From: Synechococcus sp. AG-679-C18
GTDB lineage: Bacteria; Cyanobacteriota; Cyanobacteriia; PCC-6307; Cyanobiaceae
Reading direction: 5' to 3'
Assembly: GCA_003210755.1 (NCBI GenBank)
Contig: QCUL01000015.1
Span: 1-59,157 of the forward strand
Length of the DNA: 59,157 bases
Below, in pieces: positions 18,795 to 26,348 of the stretch. Under the pieces are notes generated by a model that worked only from the letters and a program-made list of their open reading frames with translations, was not told where the DNA came from and did not search any database. Positions within the stretch are counted from its first letter, which is position 1. Every line of letters starts with the position of its first letter. Both the position numbers and the translations under genes were made by a program.

Positions 18795-19892
18795 ATGGGC
18801 TGGTCTGTTCGGCGCTTTCCTCTCACCAAAGCGGTTCCTCTGGCGATCAGCCGGGGAGTCACGGCACAAGTGGAGCATCTCGAGCTCACCTGCAGCAGGG
18901 ATGGCTGCATCGGTCGAGGAGAAACCGGCGGGTTTGATACCGGCCATCGTGGGTTCAGCACCGATCAACTGGCCTTGGAGCTAGAGGCTCTGATGCCAAG
19001 CCTGGCCGATGTTGACCCAGCTGATCGGCAACAACTTGCTCCTCTGCTGCTGCCGTTGTCTCCCCCTGCCCGTTGCGCCGTTGATTTGGCTCTTTGGGAC
19101 TGGTGGGGACAACGGTTGGGTCAGCCGGTTTGGCGTGTATTTGGGCTTGATGGCAGCCGTTGTATTGCCACCAGCGTGACGTTGGGGCTTGGTTCTGTGG
19201 ACGAGGTGCTCAGTCGCTTAAAGCGTTGGTGGCGTCAGCTGCCGGCAACGCGTATCAAGCTCAAACTCGGCAGTGCCGATGGCTGCGATCACGATCGGGT
19301 TCTCTTGGCTGCTGTCGCCCAGGAACTCCAGGAGTATCAGCAACAGCACCAGCAAGAGTTGGAGCTTCAGGTGGATGCCAACGGTGGCTGGACTCTTGAG
19401 GAGACCAAGGCGATGCAGGTGTCATTACAGAGTGCTGGTGTGGTGCTGTTAGAGCAGCCCATGGCGGCTGTACTCGATCCCGACCAAGACACCGCAGCCT
19501 TCGCCGCTCTTAAACCTCATTGCGCCATCCCTCTTGTGGCGGATGAGAGTTGTTGGGATCTACAAGATGTGCTGCGCCTTGCCCCTCATGTGGATGGGGT
19601 CAATCTCAAGTTGCTGAAAACCGGAGGGCTCACCGAGGCTTGGCTGATGGCACAGGTGGCTCAGCGGCTCAATCTGGATCTCATGATTGGTTGCTATTCC
19701 GACAGTGTCTTGCTCAATGGCGCTGCAGCGCAGCTTCTGCCATTGATCCGCTGGCCTGATCTCGATAGCCATCTAAATCTTCTGGATGATCCCTACGTGG
19801 GGCTTGCCCTCGAGGGGGATCAACTTTGTGCACCAATAGCCCCTGGTCTGGGCATCACTCGCAGAGGGACCGATCCAAACAATCGTTCGTGA
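18795..19892 (+). CDS. Enolase-superfamily epimerase/racemase, DgcA-like (dipeptide epimerase type)
   Basis: A muconate-lactonising-type enolase-superfamily enzyme. The catalytic Lys pair (TRIKLKLGS), the three metal acids (VDANGGW, LLEQP, VADESCWD) and the second catalytic Lys (NLKLLKTGGL) are all visible in order. IGCYSDSVLLNGAAAQ closes the barrel. Lys bases on both faces suit 1,1-proton transfer, that is epimerisation. Such proteins are usually labelled L-Ala-D/L-Glu epimerase. The DUF1611 neighbour favours N-acetyl-D-glutamate racemase (DgcA) as described for marine bacteria. Start ATG 18795 (366 residues) avoids overlap with miaB. An OSBS (MenC) role was considered less likely. The exact substrate is inference. 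Confidence 0.82.
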   Translation: MGWSVRRFPLTKAVPLAISRGVTAQVEHLELTCSRDGCIGRGETGGFDTGHRGFSTDQLALELEALMPSLADVDPADRQQLAPLLLPLSPPARCAVDLALWDWWGQRLGQPVWRVFGLDGSRCIATSVTLGLGSVDEVLSRLKRWWRQLPATRIKLKLGSADGCDHDRVLLAAVAQELQEYQQQHQQELELQVDANGGWTLEETKAMQVSLQSAGVVLLEQPMAAVLDPDQDTAAFAALKPHCAIPLVADESCWDLQDVLRLAPHVDGVNLKLLKTGGLTEAWLMAQVAQRLNLDLMIGCYSDSVLLNGAAAQLLPLIRWPDLDSHLNLLDDPYVGLALEGDQLCAPIAPGLGITRRGTDPNNRS

Positions 19893-20100
19893 ATCTCCGT
19901 GCGGGTCTCAACACTCGATGGAGACGTCCATGAGGTCAGGCGTTCTAGGTGGCCACGCCCAGATCAGCTTTTCGTTCGGTCTGCAGCTTCAAGTATTGCT
20001 AGATGCATGGGTAGGGACTTGCTGAGTTGGCTTTGTCAGGTCTCGTGTTCATTGCAACGGAATTGGATTGCCTACCAAGTGTCCACAGGGGTTTGAAGCG

Positions 20101-21147
20101 ATGCCTGTGGTGCTGCTCCAGCACGGTGGCCTGACGTCCCTGACCGGCAAGACGGGCTTGGCGATGTTGCGCCATCGACCGGGCCCGATTGCTGTCGTCA
20201 TCGACCCTGCCCATGCCGATGGATCCCTGGCTGAAATCACAGGAATTGACCGTGATGTGCCGATCGTTCGGGATCTGGCCGAGGCCTTGCCTCACCAACC
20301 TGCCGTCGCCGTGGTGGGCTTGGCTCCCTCAGGTGGGGTCCTGCCAGATCCCTTGCGGCGAGATGCCTTGGCTGCACTTCGGGCAGGGTTAAGCCTGGCT
20401 AGTGGGCTGCACACCCAGTTGGGAGAGGATCCCGAATTTAAGCAGGCCTGTCAGGCCGGGCAGTGGATCTGGGATTTGCGCCGTGAGCCCCCAAACCTGC
20501 AGGTGGGTCAAGCTCGAGCCGCTTCTCTTTCCTGTCAGCGGATTTTAGCTGTTGGAACCGATATGGCTGTCGGAAAAATGAGTGCCTGTTTGGCACTTGA
20601 AGCGGCCGCACAGCACCGAACATTGTCCTGTCGATTCGTTGGAACTGGTCAGGCTGGATTGTTGATCAGCGGCCGCGGCATCCCCTTGGATGCGGTGCGG
20701 GTGGACTATGCCGCTGGGGCGGTGGAACAGGCTGTGCTTGAAGCTGGGGCGGGTTTGTTGAAGCAGGATCTGTTGTTGGTTGAAGGACAAGGCTCTCTCT
20801 GCCACCCAGGATCGAGCGCCACTCTTCCCTTGATCCGCGGCAGTCAGCCAACAGCGTTGTTGATGGTGCATCGGGCAGGTCAGCCCACGATCGAACGTTT
20901 GCCACAGGTGCCATTACCTCCGCTGAAAGAGCTCGTCAGTTTGTGCGAGGCGTTAGCCGCGATCGCCCGGCCGCTGGGAGGGGGCCCTACGCCAAAGGTC
21001 AAAGCGATTGCTCTTAACACCGCACGGCTAACAGCTGAAGATGCGGAGCTTTCCCTCGAGGCCGTTAGGAGTGACCTCGGTCTTCCCTGTGAAGATCCAA
21101 TCCGAGGCCATGCAGATCGGTTACTTCAGGCGCTTCTTGAACGTTGA
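20101..21147 (+). CDS. DUF1611 protein, DgcN-like D-glutamate N-acetyltransferase candidate
   Basis: A two-domain protein of 348 residues: an N-terminal Rossmann-like part with VVIDPAHADG and VVGLAPSGG, and a C-terminal P-loop part with GTDMAVGKMSACLAL (about residues 155-170), FVGTGQAGLLISG, LVEGQGSLCHPG. This is the DUF1611 architecture. Members of the family have been assigned as DgcN, which acetylates D-glutamate so that DgcA can racemise it. Here it follows the DgcA-like gene after about 210 bases on the same strand. ATG 20101 was chosen over 20068 because conserved sequence begins at PVVLLQHGG. The family call is firm; the reaction is by analogy. Confidence 0.85.
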   Translation: MPVVLLQHGGLTSLTGKTGLAMLRHRPGPIAVVIDPAHADGSLAEITGIDRDVPIVRDLAEALPHQPAVAVVGLAPSGGVLPDPLRRDALAALRAGLSLASGLHTQLGEDPEFKQACQAGQWIWDLRREPPNLQVGQARAASLSCQRILAVGTDMAVGKMSACLALEAAAQHRTLSCRFVGTGQAGLLISGRGIPLDAVRVDYAAGAVEQAVLEAGAGLLKQDLLLVEGQGSLCHPGSSATLPLIRGSQPTALLMVHRAGQPTIERLPQVPLPPLKELVSLCEALAAIARPLGGGPTPKVKAIALNTARLTAEDAELSLEAVRSDLGLPCEDPIRGHADRLLQALLER

Positions 21148-21148
21148 G

Positions 21149-21222
21149 GGCGGATGAGGGGATTCGAACCCCCGGATGGCGGCACCACAAGCCGCTGCCT
21201 TAACCACTTGGCGACACCCGCC
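21149..21222 (-). tRNA. tRNA-His(GTG)
   Basis: On the reverse strand the acceptor GCGGGTG pairs with CATCCGC, with the histidine-specific extra G at position -1 (21222) encoded opposite C73 (21149). The anticodon loop TTGTGGT carries GTG and the T-loop reads GGGGTTCGAATCCCC. It starts one base after the dgcN-like stop and lies against the direction of the surrounding genes. Confidence 0.97.
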
Positions 21223-21315
21223 GTGTCGGTAAGAATCTACCAATTCGCCCAATTTCCTCTGCCGACGTTTTTCAGTCATTTCCGCAAGCCCTCAGCTAAC
21301 GCTTTGGCGACCGTT

Positions 21316-21693
21316 ATGGCACTAGCTGCTTCAGCGGTGGCCCTTGCTTTCACCAATCCCTCCCCCGAAGAGTTCAGCAGTTATGCGGGTGGTCGATTAG
21401 TCACTTTGGCGAGCGACGAATTGTGTGGTGATGGTGGGCTACCGATGATGCTCCAGCTTTGGGTGAAAGATTGTCCGCGTCTGATCCATGATCAGCAACC
21501 AGCTTTGGCTGCTCTGGCTGGTCAATTCAGCCGACGGTTCAACCTTGGCTTGGCGAGTATTTACACCACTGAGCTTGGTGGACAGAATCTTTTACCAACG
21601 TTGCGGCTTCCTCAGTACTCGGTCACGACCCTTGGAATCGCTGGGCAATTTGTAACTCTCAAGGCCGAAACTGACGCTGGCAAACTCGAATGA
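21316..21693 (+). CDS. DUF4359-like secreted or membrane-anchored protein, 125 aa
   Basis: A small protein with an N-terminal hydrophobic run (MALAASAVALAFTNP) that looks like a signal or anchor, then a soluble domain with two cysteines near LASDELCGDGG and VKDCPRLI. It ends GIAGQFVTLKAE. This resembles the cyanobacterial DUF4359 family. No enzyme motif is seen. ATG 21316 is the first good start; a TTG at 21304 would add four residues. Its stop overlaps the start of the amidohydrolase by four bases, so the two are translationally coupled. The three genes from here to 24319 form a forward run. Confidence 0.7.
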   Translation: MALAASAVALAFTNPSPEEFSSYAGGRLVTLASDELCGDGGLPMMLQLWVKDCPRLIHDQQPALAALAGQFSRRFNLGLASIYTTELGGQNLLPTLRLPQYSVTTLGIAGQFVTLKAETDAGKLE

Positions 21694-22946
21694 TGGTGCG
21701 GCGTGGAGATGGCAGTCTCAGTGTCTGGATTCCACGCGGTTTGGTGGAACTAGGCAATGAACGCGTGGGTAGCCCAGCGCCTTTCACACGAGCTGATGGC
21801 CTTTGTGCCTTGCATCTGACATGGCGTGAGGGTCGGATTGTTCGACTGCAGACGCCGGCTGAGGGAACAGCTGAACCAGAGGGGATGTTGCTTCCTCGTT
21901 TGCTGGAGCCGCATGCCCATTTGGACAAGGCGTTCACCTGGAACAGCTTCCCCAACCTCAGTGGAACCTATGCGGGAGCGATGGCGGCCAATTTGAAAGA
22001 ACATCAAACTCGCAGCGTTGACAAGGTGCGGGGGCGCTTTGAGAGAGCTCTGCAGTTGGCGTGGCGTCATGGCCTGCGTGCCATTCGCACCCATATCGAC
22101 AGCCTTGGCCCTGGGGCAGAGTGCAGTTGGGACGCCATTCTTGAGGGTTCTTCCCGCTGGCAAGACCAGGTCACGATCCAGCCTGTTGCACTCGTACCGG
22201 TTGAGCACTGGGAGACCCCGGAGGGAGAAAGGTTGGCTGCTCGGGTTGCAGCGGCTGGAGGGTTGCTGGGCGGTGTGATCTCTCCTCCCTGTTCTGGTCG
22301 AGCCCCTCGAAGGGCACTGTCTCGCCTTCTGGCATTAGCCGATCGGCATGGGTGTGCGGTGGATTTGCATATCGATGAAGCCAGTTCACATCCTGCTGCC
22401 GGTCTGTTTCAACTGATGCGCGTCCTGAAGCGGATGTCCGTGTCCGTACCGATTACTTGCAGTCATGCCAGCAGCCTTTCTCTGCTGAGAACCTCTGCGT
22501 TGCAGCGACTCGCTGAACGCATGGCACATCATGGTGTTCAGGTGGTGGCTCTGCCTCTGACCAATGGTTGGTTGTTGGGGCGACGAGATCTTGGAACATC
22601 TCTGGAGCGACCTCTGGCTCCGATTCGACAGTTGCAGCGAGCAGGGGTTTGTGTCGCTGTAGGAGGTGACAATGTGCAGGATCCATGGTTTCCGGCTGGC
22701 AATTTTGACCCCTTGGCTCTGATGGCAGCGAGCTTGCCGAAGGCCCATCTCGCGCCCTGGGAGCGTTTGGGTCTCTCGCCATTCACTACTGCGGCAGCCC
22801 GATTGATGGGTATGACCTGGGACGGAGTGATTCGAGAGGGCGCTCCTGCTGATGCCATTTACCTTCCTGTTCAAAGCTGGACTGAAGCGCTAGCAGCCCC
22901 TCCGGCGCGTCGGCTGTTAGTTGGTGGAATTTGGGTGCAGGATTGA
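21690..22946 (+). CDS. Amidohydrolase, cytosine deaminase-like subgroup
   Basis: A metal-dependent amidohydrolase of 418 residues. The expected ligands are all visible: the HxH pair in PHAHLDKAFTWNSF (about residues 75-90), DLHIDEASS with His and Glu (about 230), SHASS (about 255) and the Asp of AVGGDNVQDPW (about 330). This layout is that of cytosine deaminase and related deaminases of small N-heterocycles rather than of dihydroorotase (no carbamylated Lys motif seen). ATG 21690 overlaps the preceding stop. Substrate unknown; neighbouring epimerase, acetyltransferase and oxidase genes hint at catabolism of an amino or cyclic compound, which is only inference. Confidence 0.82.
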   Translation: MMVRRGDGSLSVWIPRGLVELGNERVGSPAPFTRADGLCALHLTWREGRIVRLQTPAEGTAEPEGMLLPRLLEPHAHLDKAFTWNSFPNLSGTYAGAMAANLKEHQTRSVDKVRGRFERALQLAWRHGLRAIRTHIDSLGPGAECSWDAILEGSSRWQDQVTIQPVALVPVEHWETPEGERLAARVAAAGGLLGGVISPPCSGRAPRRALSRLLALADRHGCAVDLHIDEASSHPAAGLFQLMRVLKRMSVSVPITCSHASSLSLLRTSALQRLAERMAHHGVQVVALPLTNGWLLGRRDLGTSLERPLAPIRQLQRAGVCVAVGGDNVQDPWFPAGNFDPLALMAASLPKAHLAPWERLGLSPFTTAAARLMGMTWDGVIREGAPADAIYLPVQSWTEALAAPPARRLLVGGIWVQD

Positions 22947-22987
22947 AGCAAGGGATTCCTTCAACAAACAGCCTGTCGTCAACAGTC

Positions 22988-24319
22988 ATGGGTAGTGATG
23001 CATTGCAGAACGAGTTGGCAGCCATTGCCGATCTCAGCTTGTTGACAAGCCAAGCGGATTTGGATCGCTATTCCAAAGACGCCTATGACTATTCACCCGT
23101 GCTGAGAAAACAGCTCAGCCAATGCCGCGCTGATCTCGTCGTGAGTGTTCGATCGGTGCAGGCGGTACAGGGCGTGGCCGCAGCTTGCTTTCGCCATGGT
23201 GTACCCCTGACTTTGCGCGGATCGGGAACGGGGAACTACGGCCAGAGCGTGCCTCTAAAAGGTGGCGTGGTGCTCCTGATGGATTCCCTGCGGGAGGTGC
23301 GATCTATTAATCCTGTTAGTGGTGTGGTGACTGCGGAATGCGGTTGTTTGATGCGGGATCTAGACCGATCTCTCGCAGTTCATGGTCGCCAATTGCGGCT
23401 GTTTCCAAGCACCTGGCGCAGTGCCACGATCGGTGGCTTTATTGCTGGTGGCTCAGGAGGGATCGGTTCCGTGCGCTGGGGATTTTTGCGAGATCCAGGG
23501 CATCTCCTTGGCCTCGAAGTGGTAACGATTGAGGCATCGCCGCGGCTTTTGCAACTCGATGCCGCCGAGGCGGAAGCCCTGAATCACGCCTATGGAACCA
23601 ATGGCGTCATTACGGCGCTCACGCTCACCTCGGCCGCGCGAGTGGCCTGGCACGAGGTTGTTGTTGACTGTGCCGAGTGGAGTGTGGCTGTGCAGCTTGC
23701 CCTGCGCTGCGGCCAAGCTGCTGTTGAGATGAATCTCTGTGCAGTTTTGCAATCAGAGATTGTGAATCGTCTTCCATCTTGGAGCGGACCGGCACGAGGA
23801 CAGCACCGTTTGCTTTTGTTGGTGGCTCCTGATGGTGTGAGCACCATTCAACGGCTTGCAAGTTCCTTTCAGGCCGAGGTGCAGGTGCTCGGTCAAGAGG
23901 AGAACCGTCAGGGCAATGGCCTGCGCGAACTGAGTTGGAATCACACCACCCTGCATGTTCGCAACCAAGATCCCAACTGGACGTACTTGCAAATGCTGAT
24001 TCCTCAGCCTGAGCAGGCTTTTATGGATTCGCTTGATCAATGCTGGGGAGACGATCTCCTCTGGCATCTTGAGGCGGTTCGTCAGCAGGGCGCTTTTCGA
24101 TTGGCGTCTCTTCCAGTGGTTCGCTGGCGAGGAAAGCAAGCTCTTCAGGATTTAATTGATGATTGCAGAGCACATGGGGCTTTTGTGTTCAACCCGCATG
24201 TGATCACTGTGGAGGGAGGAGGGCTAGGTGTGATTGATGGAGATCAGGTGGCAGCCAAGGTTCGCCATGACCCCGCCGGACTCCTCAATCCAGGAAAACT
24301 TGGTGGATTTCCCTGTTGA
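22988..24319 (+). CDS. FAD-binding oxidase (GlcD/BBE-like)
   Basis: A flavoprotein of about 443 residues. The FAD-binding-4 (PCMH) fold is marked by TLRGSGTGNYGQSVPLKGGVVLLMDSL-type sequence near residue 80 and by GGFIAGGSGGIGSVRWG near 145. A C-terminal oxidase domain ends in the typical HDPAGLLNPGKLGG. It oxidises an alpha-hydroxy acid or an alcohol-type substrate in known relatives such as glycolate or D-lactate dehydrogenase; the substrate here is not known. The ATG at 22988 lies 41 bases after the amidohydrolase stop. It ends exactly where the convergent pentapeptide gene ends (0-base gap). Confidence 0.85.
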   Translation: MGSDALQNELAAIADLSLLTSQADLDRYSKDAYDYSPVLRKQLSQCRADLVVSVRSVQAVQGVAAACFRHGVPLTLRGSGTGNYGQSVPLKGGVVLLMDSLREVRSINPVSGVVTAECGCLMRDLDRSLAVHGRQLRLFPSTWRSATIGGFIAGGSGGIGSVRWGFLRDPGHLLGLEVVTIEASPRLLQLDAAEAEALNHAYGTNGVITALTLTSAARVAWHEVVVDCAEWSVAVQLALRCGQAAVEMNLCAVLQSEIVNRLPSWSGPARGQHRLLLLVAPDGVSTIQRLASSFQAEVQVLGQEENRQGNGLRELSWNHTTLHVRNQDPNWTYLQMLIPQPEQAFMDSLDQCWGDDLLWHLEAVRQQGAFRLASLPVVRWRGKQALQDLIDDCRAHGAFVFNPHVITVEGGGLGVIDGDQVAAKVRHDPAGLLNPGKLGGFPC

Positions 24320-24868
24320 TCAGCAATCAAGGCTGTCTCGTGTGGACACACCGCTGCTGGAATTCACGCCATCGGCGTCCTGACAGAGCCGGCGTTGATC
24401 TTCACGATCCAGCAGCGCATCACTGAAATCAGCACCCTCGATTTGCGCTCCAGCAAAGCTGCTACCGGAAGCGATCACTCCAATCAGCAGAGCATCGCGT
24501 AAATCAGTTTTCGAGAAATCGGCACGATCCATCAGGGCATCACTGAGATCGGCGCCATGGAAATTGGCTTCAGGGAATTCCGCTTGGGTGAAAATCGTGC
24601 CTTGCAGGTTGGCGTCACTGAAATCTGCACCTCGGCCAGTCGCTCCTGCGAAGGATGTATTGAACAGGTTTTGTCCATGGAAGTCACCGCCACTCTGGTT
24701 GGTGAGCGTGTAATCAACACGTTCCTGAAATAAGGCTCGATCTTGGAGCCCCACACCAGTGGAGGTATCGAGCGCGATGACAGGCAAAGGACTTGCGGTC
24801 ATGAGCATCAACAGAGCAAGCGCGAATAGTGAGCGCAGAGTCCGGTAACGCATGACAGATGAATCCAT
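24320..24868 (-). CDS. Pentapeptide-repeat protein with signal peptide
   Basis: A 182-residue protein with a basic start and hydrophobic core (RTLRSLFALALLMLMTASPLPVIALD) that looks like a cleavable export signal. About a dozen A(D/N)LxX-type repeats follow (GADFSDANLQGTIFTQAEF..., GADLSDALMDRADF), which would fold as a right-handed quadrilateral beta helix. The C-terminus has two Cys (RRLCQDADG and LDC at the end) that may form a disulphide. Similar small pentapeptide proteins occur in the thylakoid lumen of cyanobacteria, so a lumenal or periplasmic home is plausible. Function unknown. Confidence 0.85.
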   Translation of the reverse strand: MDSSVMRYRTLRSLFALALLMLMTASPLPVIALDTSTGVGLQDRALFQERVDYTLTNQSGGDFHGQNLFNTSFAGATGRGADFSDANLQGTIFTQAEFPEANFHGADLSDALMDRADFSKTDLRDALLIGVIASGSSFAGAQIEGADFSDALLDREDQRRLCQDADGVNSSSGVSTRDSLDC

Positions 24869-25049
24869 ACCTCACCTCACTCTGCCTTTAATCCGACAGC
24901 TTTGATGGAGAGGGGATCAGAGATGGGATCAGGGACGCCATTAAGGGCTTCAGTGACGTGCTTGGCGACAACGTGCCAGACCTGAAGGCTTGATCAGTTG
25001 AAATCGGTCTCCTGCTAAGCAAGGACTCCAGCTTCTGTTTGTTTGTTGT

Positions 25050-26348
25050 TTAAACATCTGGATCTGGATTCACCATGTGTACAACAGCTTGTGGGAAAGG
25101 AATCTCGATACCCTTTGCTTTGAATAATTCCCAAATTTGACAGTTGATCTGACTAGAAATTGTTAGCCCATCACTGATTTCTTTGATCCAGAATTTGAGG
25201 CAAAAATTAAGTGATGATTCGCCATAATTTGCAAAATAAGCTTTTGGTTTAGGCGTTTTAAGAATTCGCGGGTGTGCACTCCCAAGTTGCTCTAGGAGTT
25301 CGATTGCGTAGATTGGATCAGTTCCGTAGCTAACTCCAACCCAGACCTTTCGAGCAATCATATTTTGGCTACGCGTATAAGTTTGAATTTGGCTTGTGAA
25401 AAATGTTTGATTTGGAACGATGCGCTCTGAGTTATCACTTTGAACCACGATTGTTGCAGCACGTAGCCCGAGATGTGAAATAGAACCAATTTCGTAGGGA
25501 TCTTTGGATTGATCAATACTGCTTAAATTGATAATGTCTCCAGGCTTTAATGCTCCTTCTATTAAAAGCCAGATGCCGCTGGCAAAATTACTGACTACTT
25601 CTTTCAGCCCAAGCCCAAGGCCAACTGAAAGACCACCTGTAATTAATCCAAATACAGTTGGATTAATACCTAAGTAGCCAATGATGGCAAAGCCCCCGAG
25701 GCCAATTAAGGCGTAGCGGATAAGGATATAAAAGCCCTTGTTACTTTGTACACTTTCCGAAAAGCCAAGTCCAAAAGACCATTGCAGAAACTCAGTAAGT
25801 AGCGATGATAAAATAATCCACCAATACAGGCCGAAGGTGATAAGAAACAAGTCCCCAATCGTTATGTCTGTGCTGAATAGCTCAAATAATCTTGCATTGA
25901 AAACCTGAGAACTATTGCTGATGAGATTGGTTAAGCTGAATGCAGAAAAAGCAATAAAGGCAGGCAGTATAAGACGACGTTTGTAAAAGCCAATGCGAGT
26001 TGATTGAGTGAAATGGTGAAGTAGCATCAGCAGCAAATTGATTGCTAATAGCAAGGCTGTGAGCTCCCCAACTTTGTTAATCAGCCCAAATTTTGCATCG
26101 AGAGTTTTGTAAATAGACCCCGTTAAAAACAGCAGAACGATGCTGATAGTGATTGGAAGGAGTGATGTAATCCTGGGGTCGTGTTTTTTAAGCCAGGGCT
26201 TAAGCCACCGGCTCAAGAAGCTAGCAATCGCAATCGCGATTGCAATAATGGCAACCTGCCCAAGGACGGAGGGGCGTTCAAGGGCGTGTACCAGTTCAAA
26301 GCCGAGAGACTGAATTGTATTTAGGTTGCTAGAAGAGAGCTCGTTCAT
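25050..26348 (-). CDS. MscS-family mechanosensitive channel
   Basis: A 432-residue membrane protein with about five spans before the core and an MscS pore helix with the signature LITGGLSVGLGLGLKEVVSN (about residues 235-255). FASGIWLLIEGALKPGD follows, then a beta domain with SERIVPNQTFFTSQI and a C-terminal domain. MscS-type channels open under membrane tension and release small solutes on osmotic downshock; some are regulated by ligands. The ATG overlaps the stop of the upstream solute-binding lipoprotein by four bases, an uncommon partnership that suggests a joint function. Ends DPDV at TAA 25050. Confidence 0.9.
   Translation of the reverse strand: MNELSSSNLNTIQSLGFELVHALERPSVLGQVAIIAIAIAIASFLSRWLKPWLKKHDPRITSLLPITISIVLLFLTGSIYKTLDAKFGLINKVGELTALLLAINLLLMLLHHFTQSTRIGFYKRRLILPAFIAFSAFSLTNLISNSSQVFNARLFELFSTDITIGDLFLITFGLYWWIILSSLLTEFLQWSFGLGFSESVQSNKGFYILIRYALIGLGGFAIIGYLGINPTVFGLITGGLSVGLGLGLKEVVSNFASGIWLLIEGALKPGDIINLSSIDQSKDPYEIGSISHLGLRAATIVVQSDNSERIVPNQTFFTSQIQTYTRSQNMIARKVWVGVSYGTDPIYAIELLEQLGSAHPRILKTPKPKAYFANYGESSLNFCLKFWIKEISDGLTISSQINCQIWELFKAKGIEIPFPQAVVHMVNPDPDV

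Noticed and set aside
18795-19892. MenC (o-succinylbenzoate synthase) for the enolase-superfamily gene
   Set aside because: The metal and Lys motifs also fit OSBS, but the ADES and NLKLLKTGGL segments and the DUF1611 neighbour fit the dipeptide epimerase/DgcA group better; no menaquinone or phylloquinone gene is adjacent.
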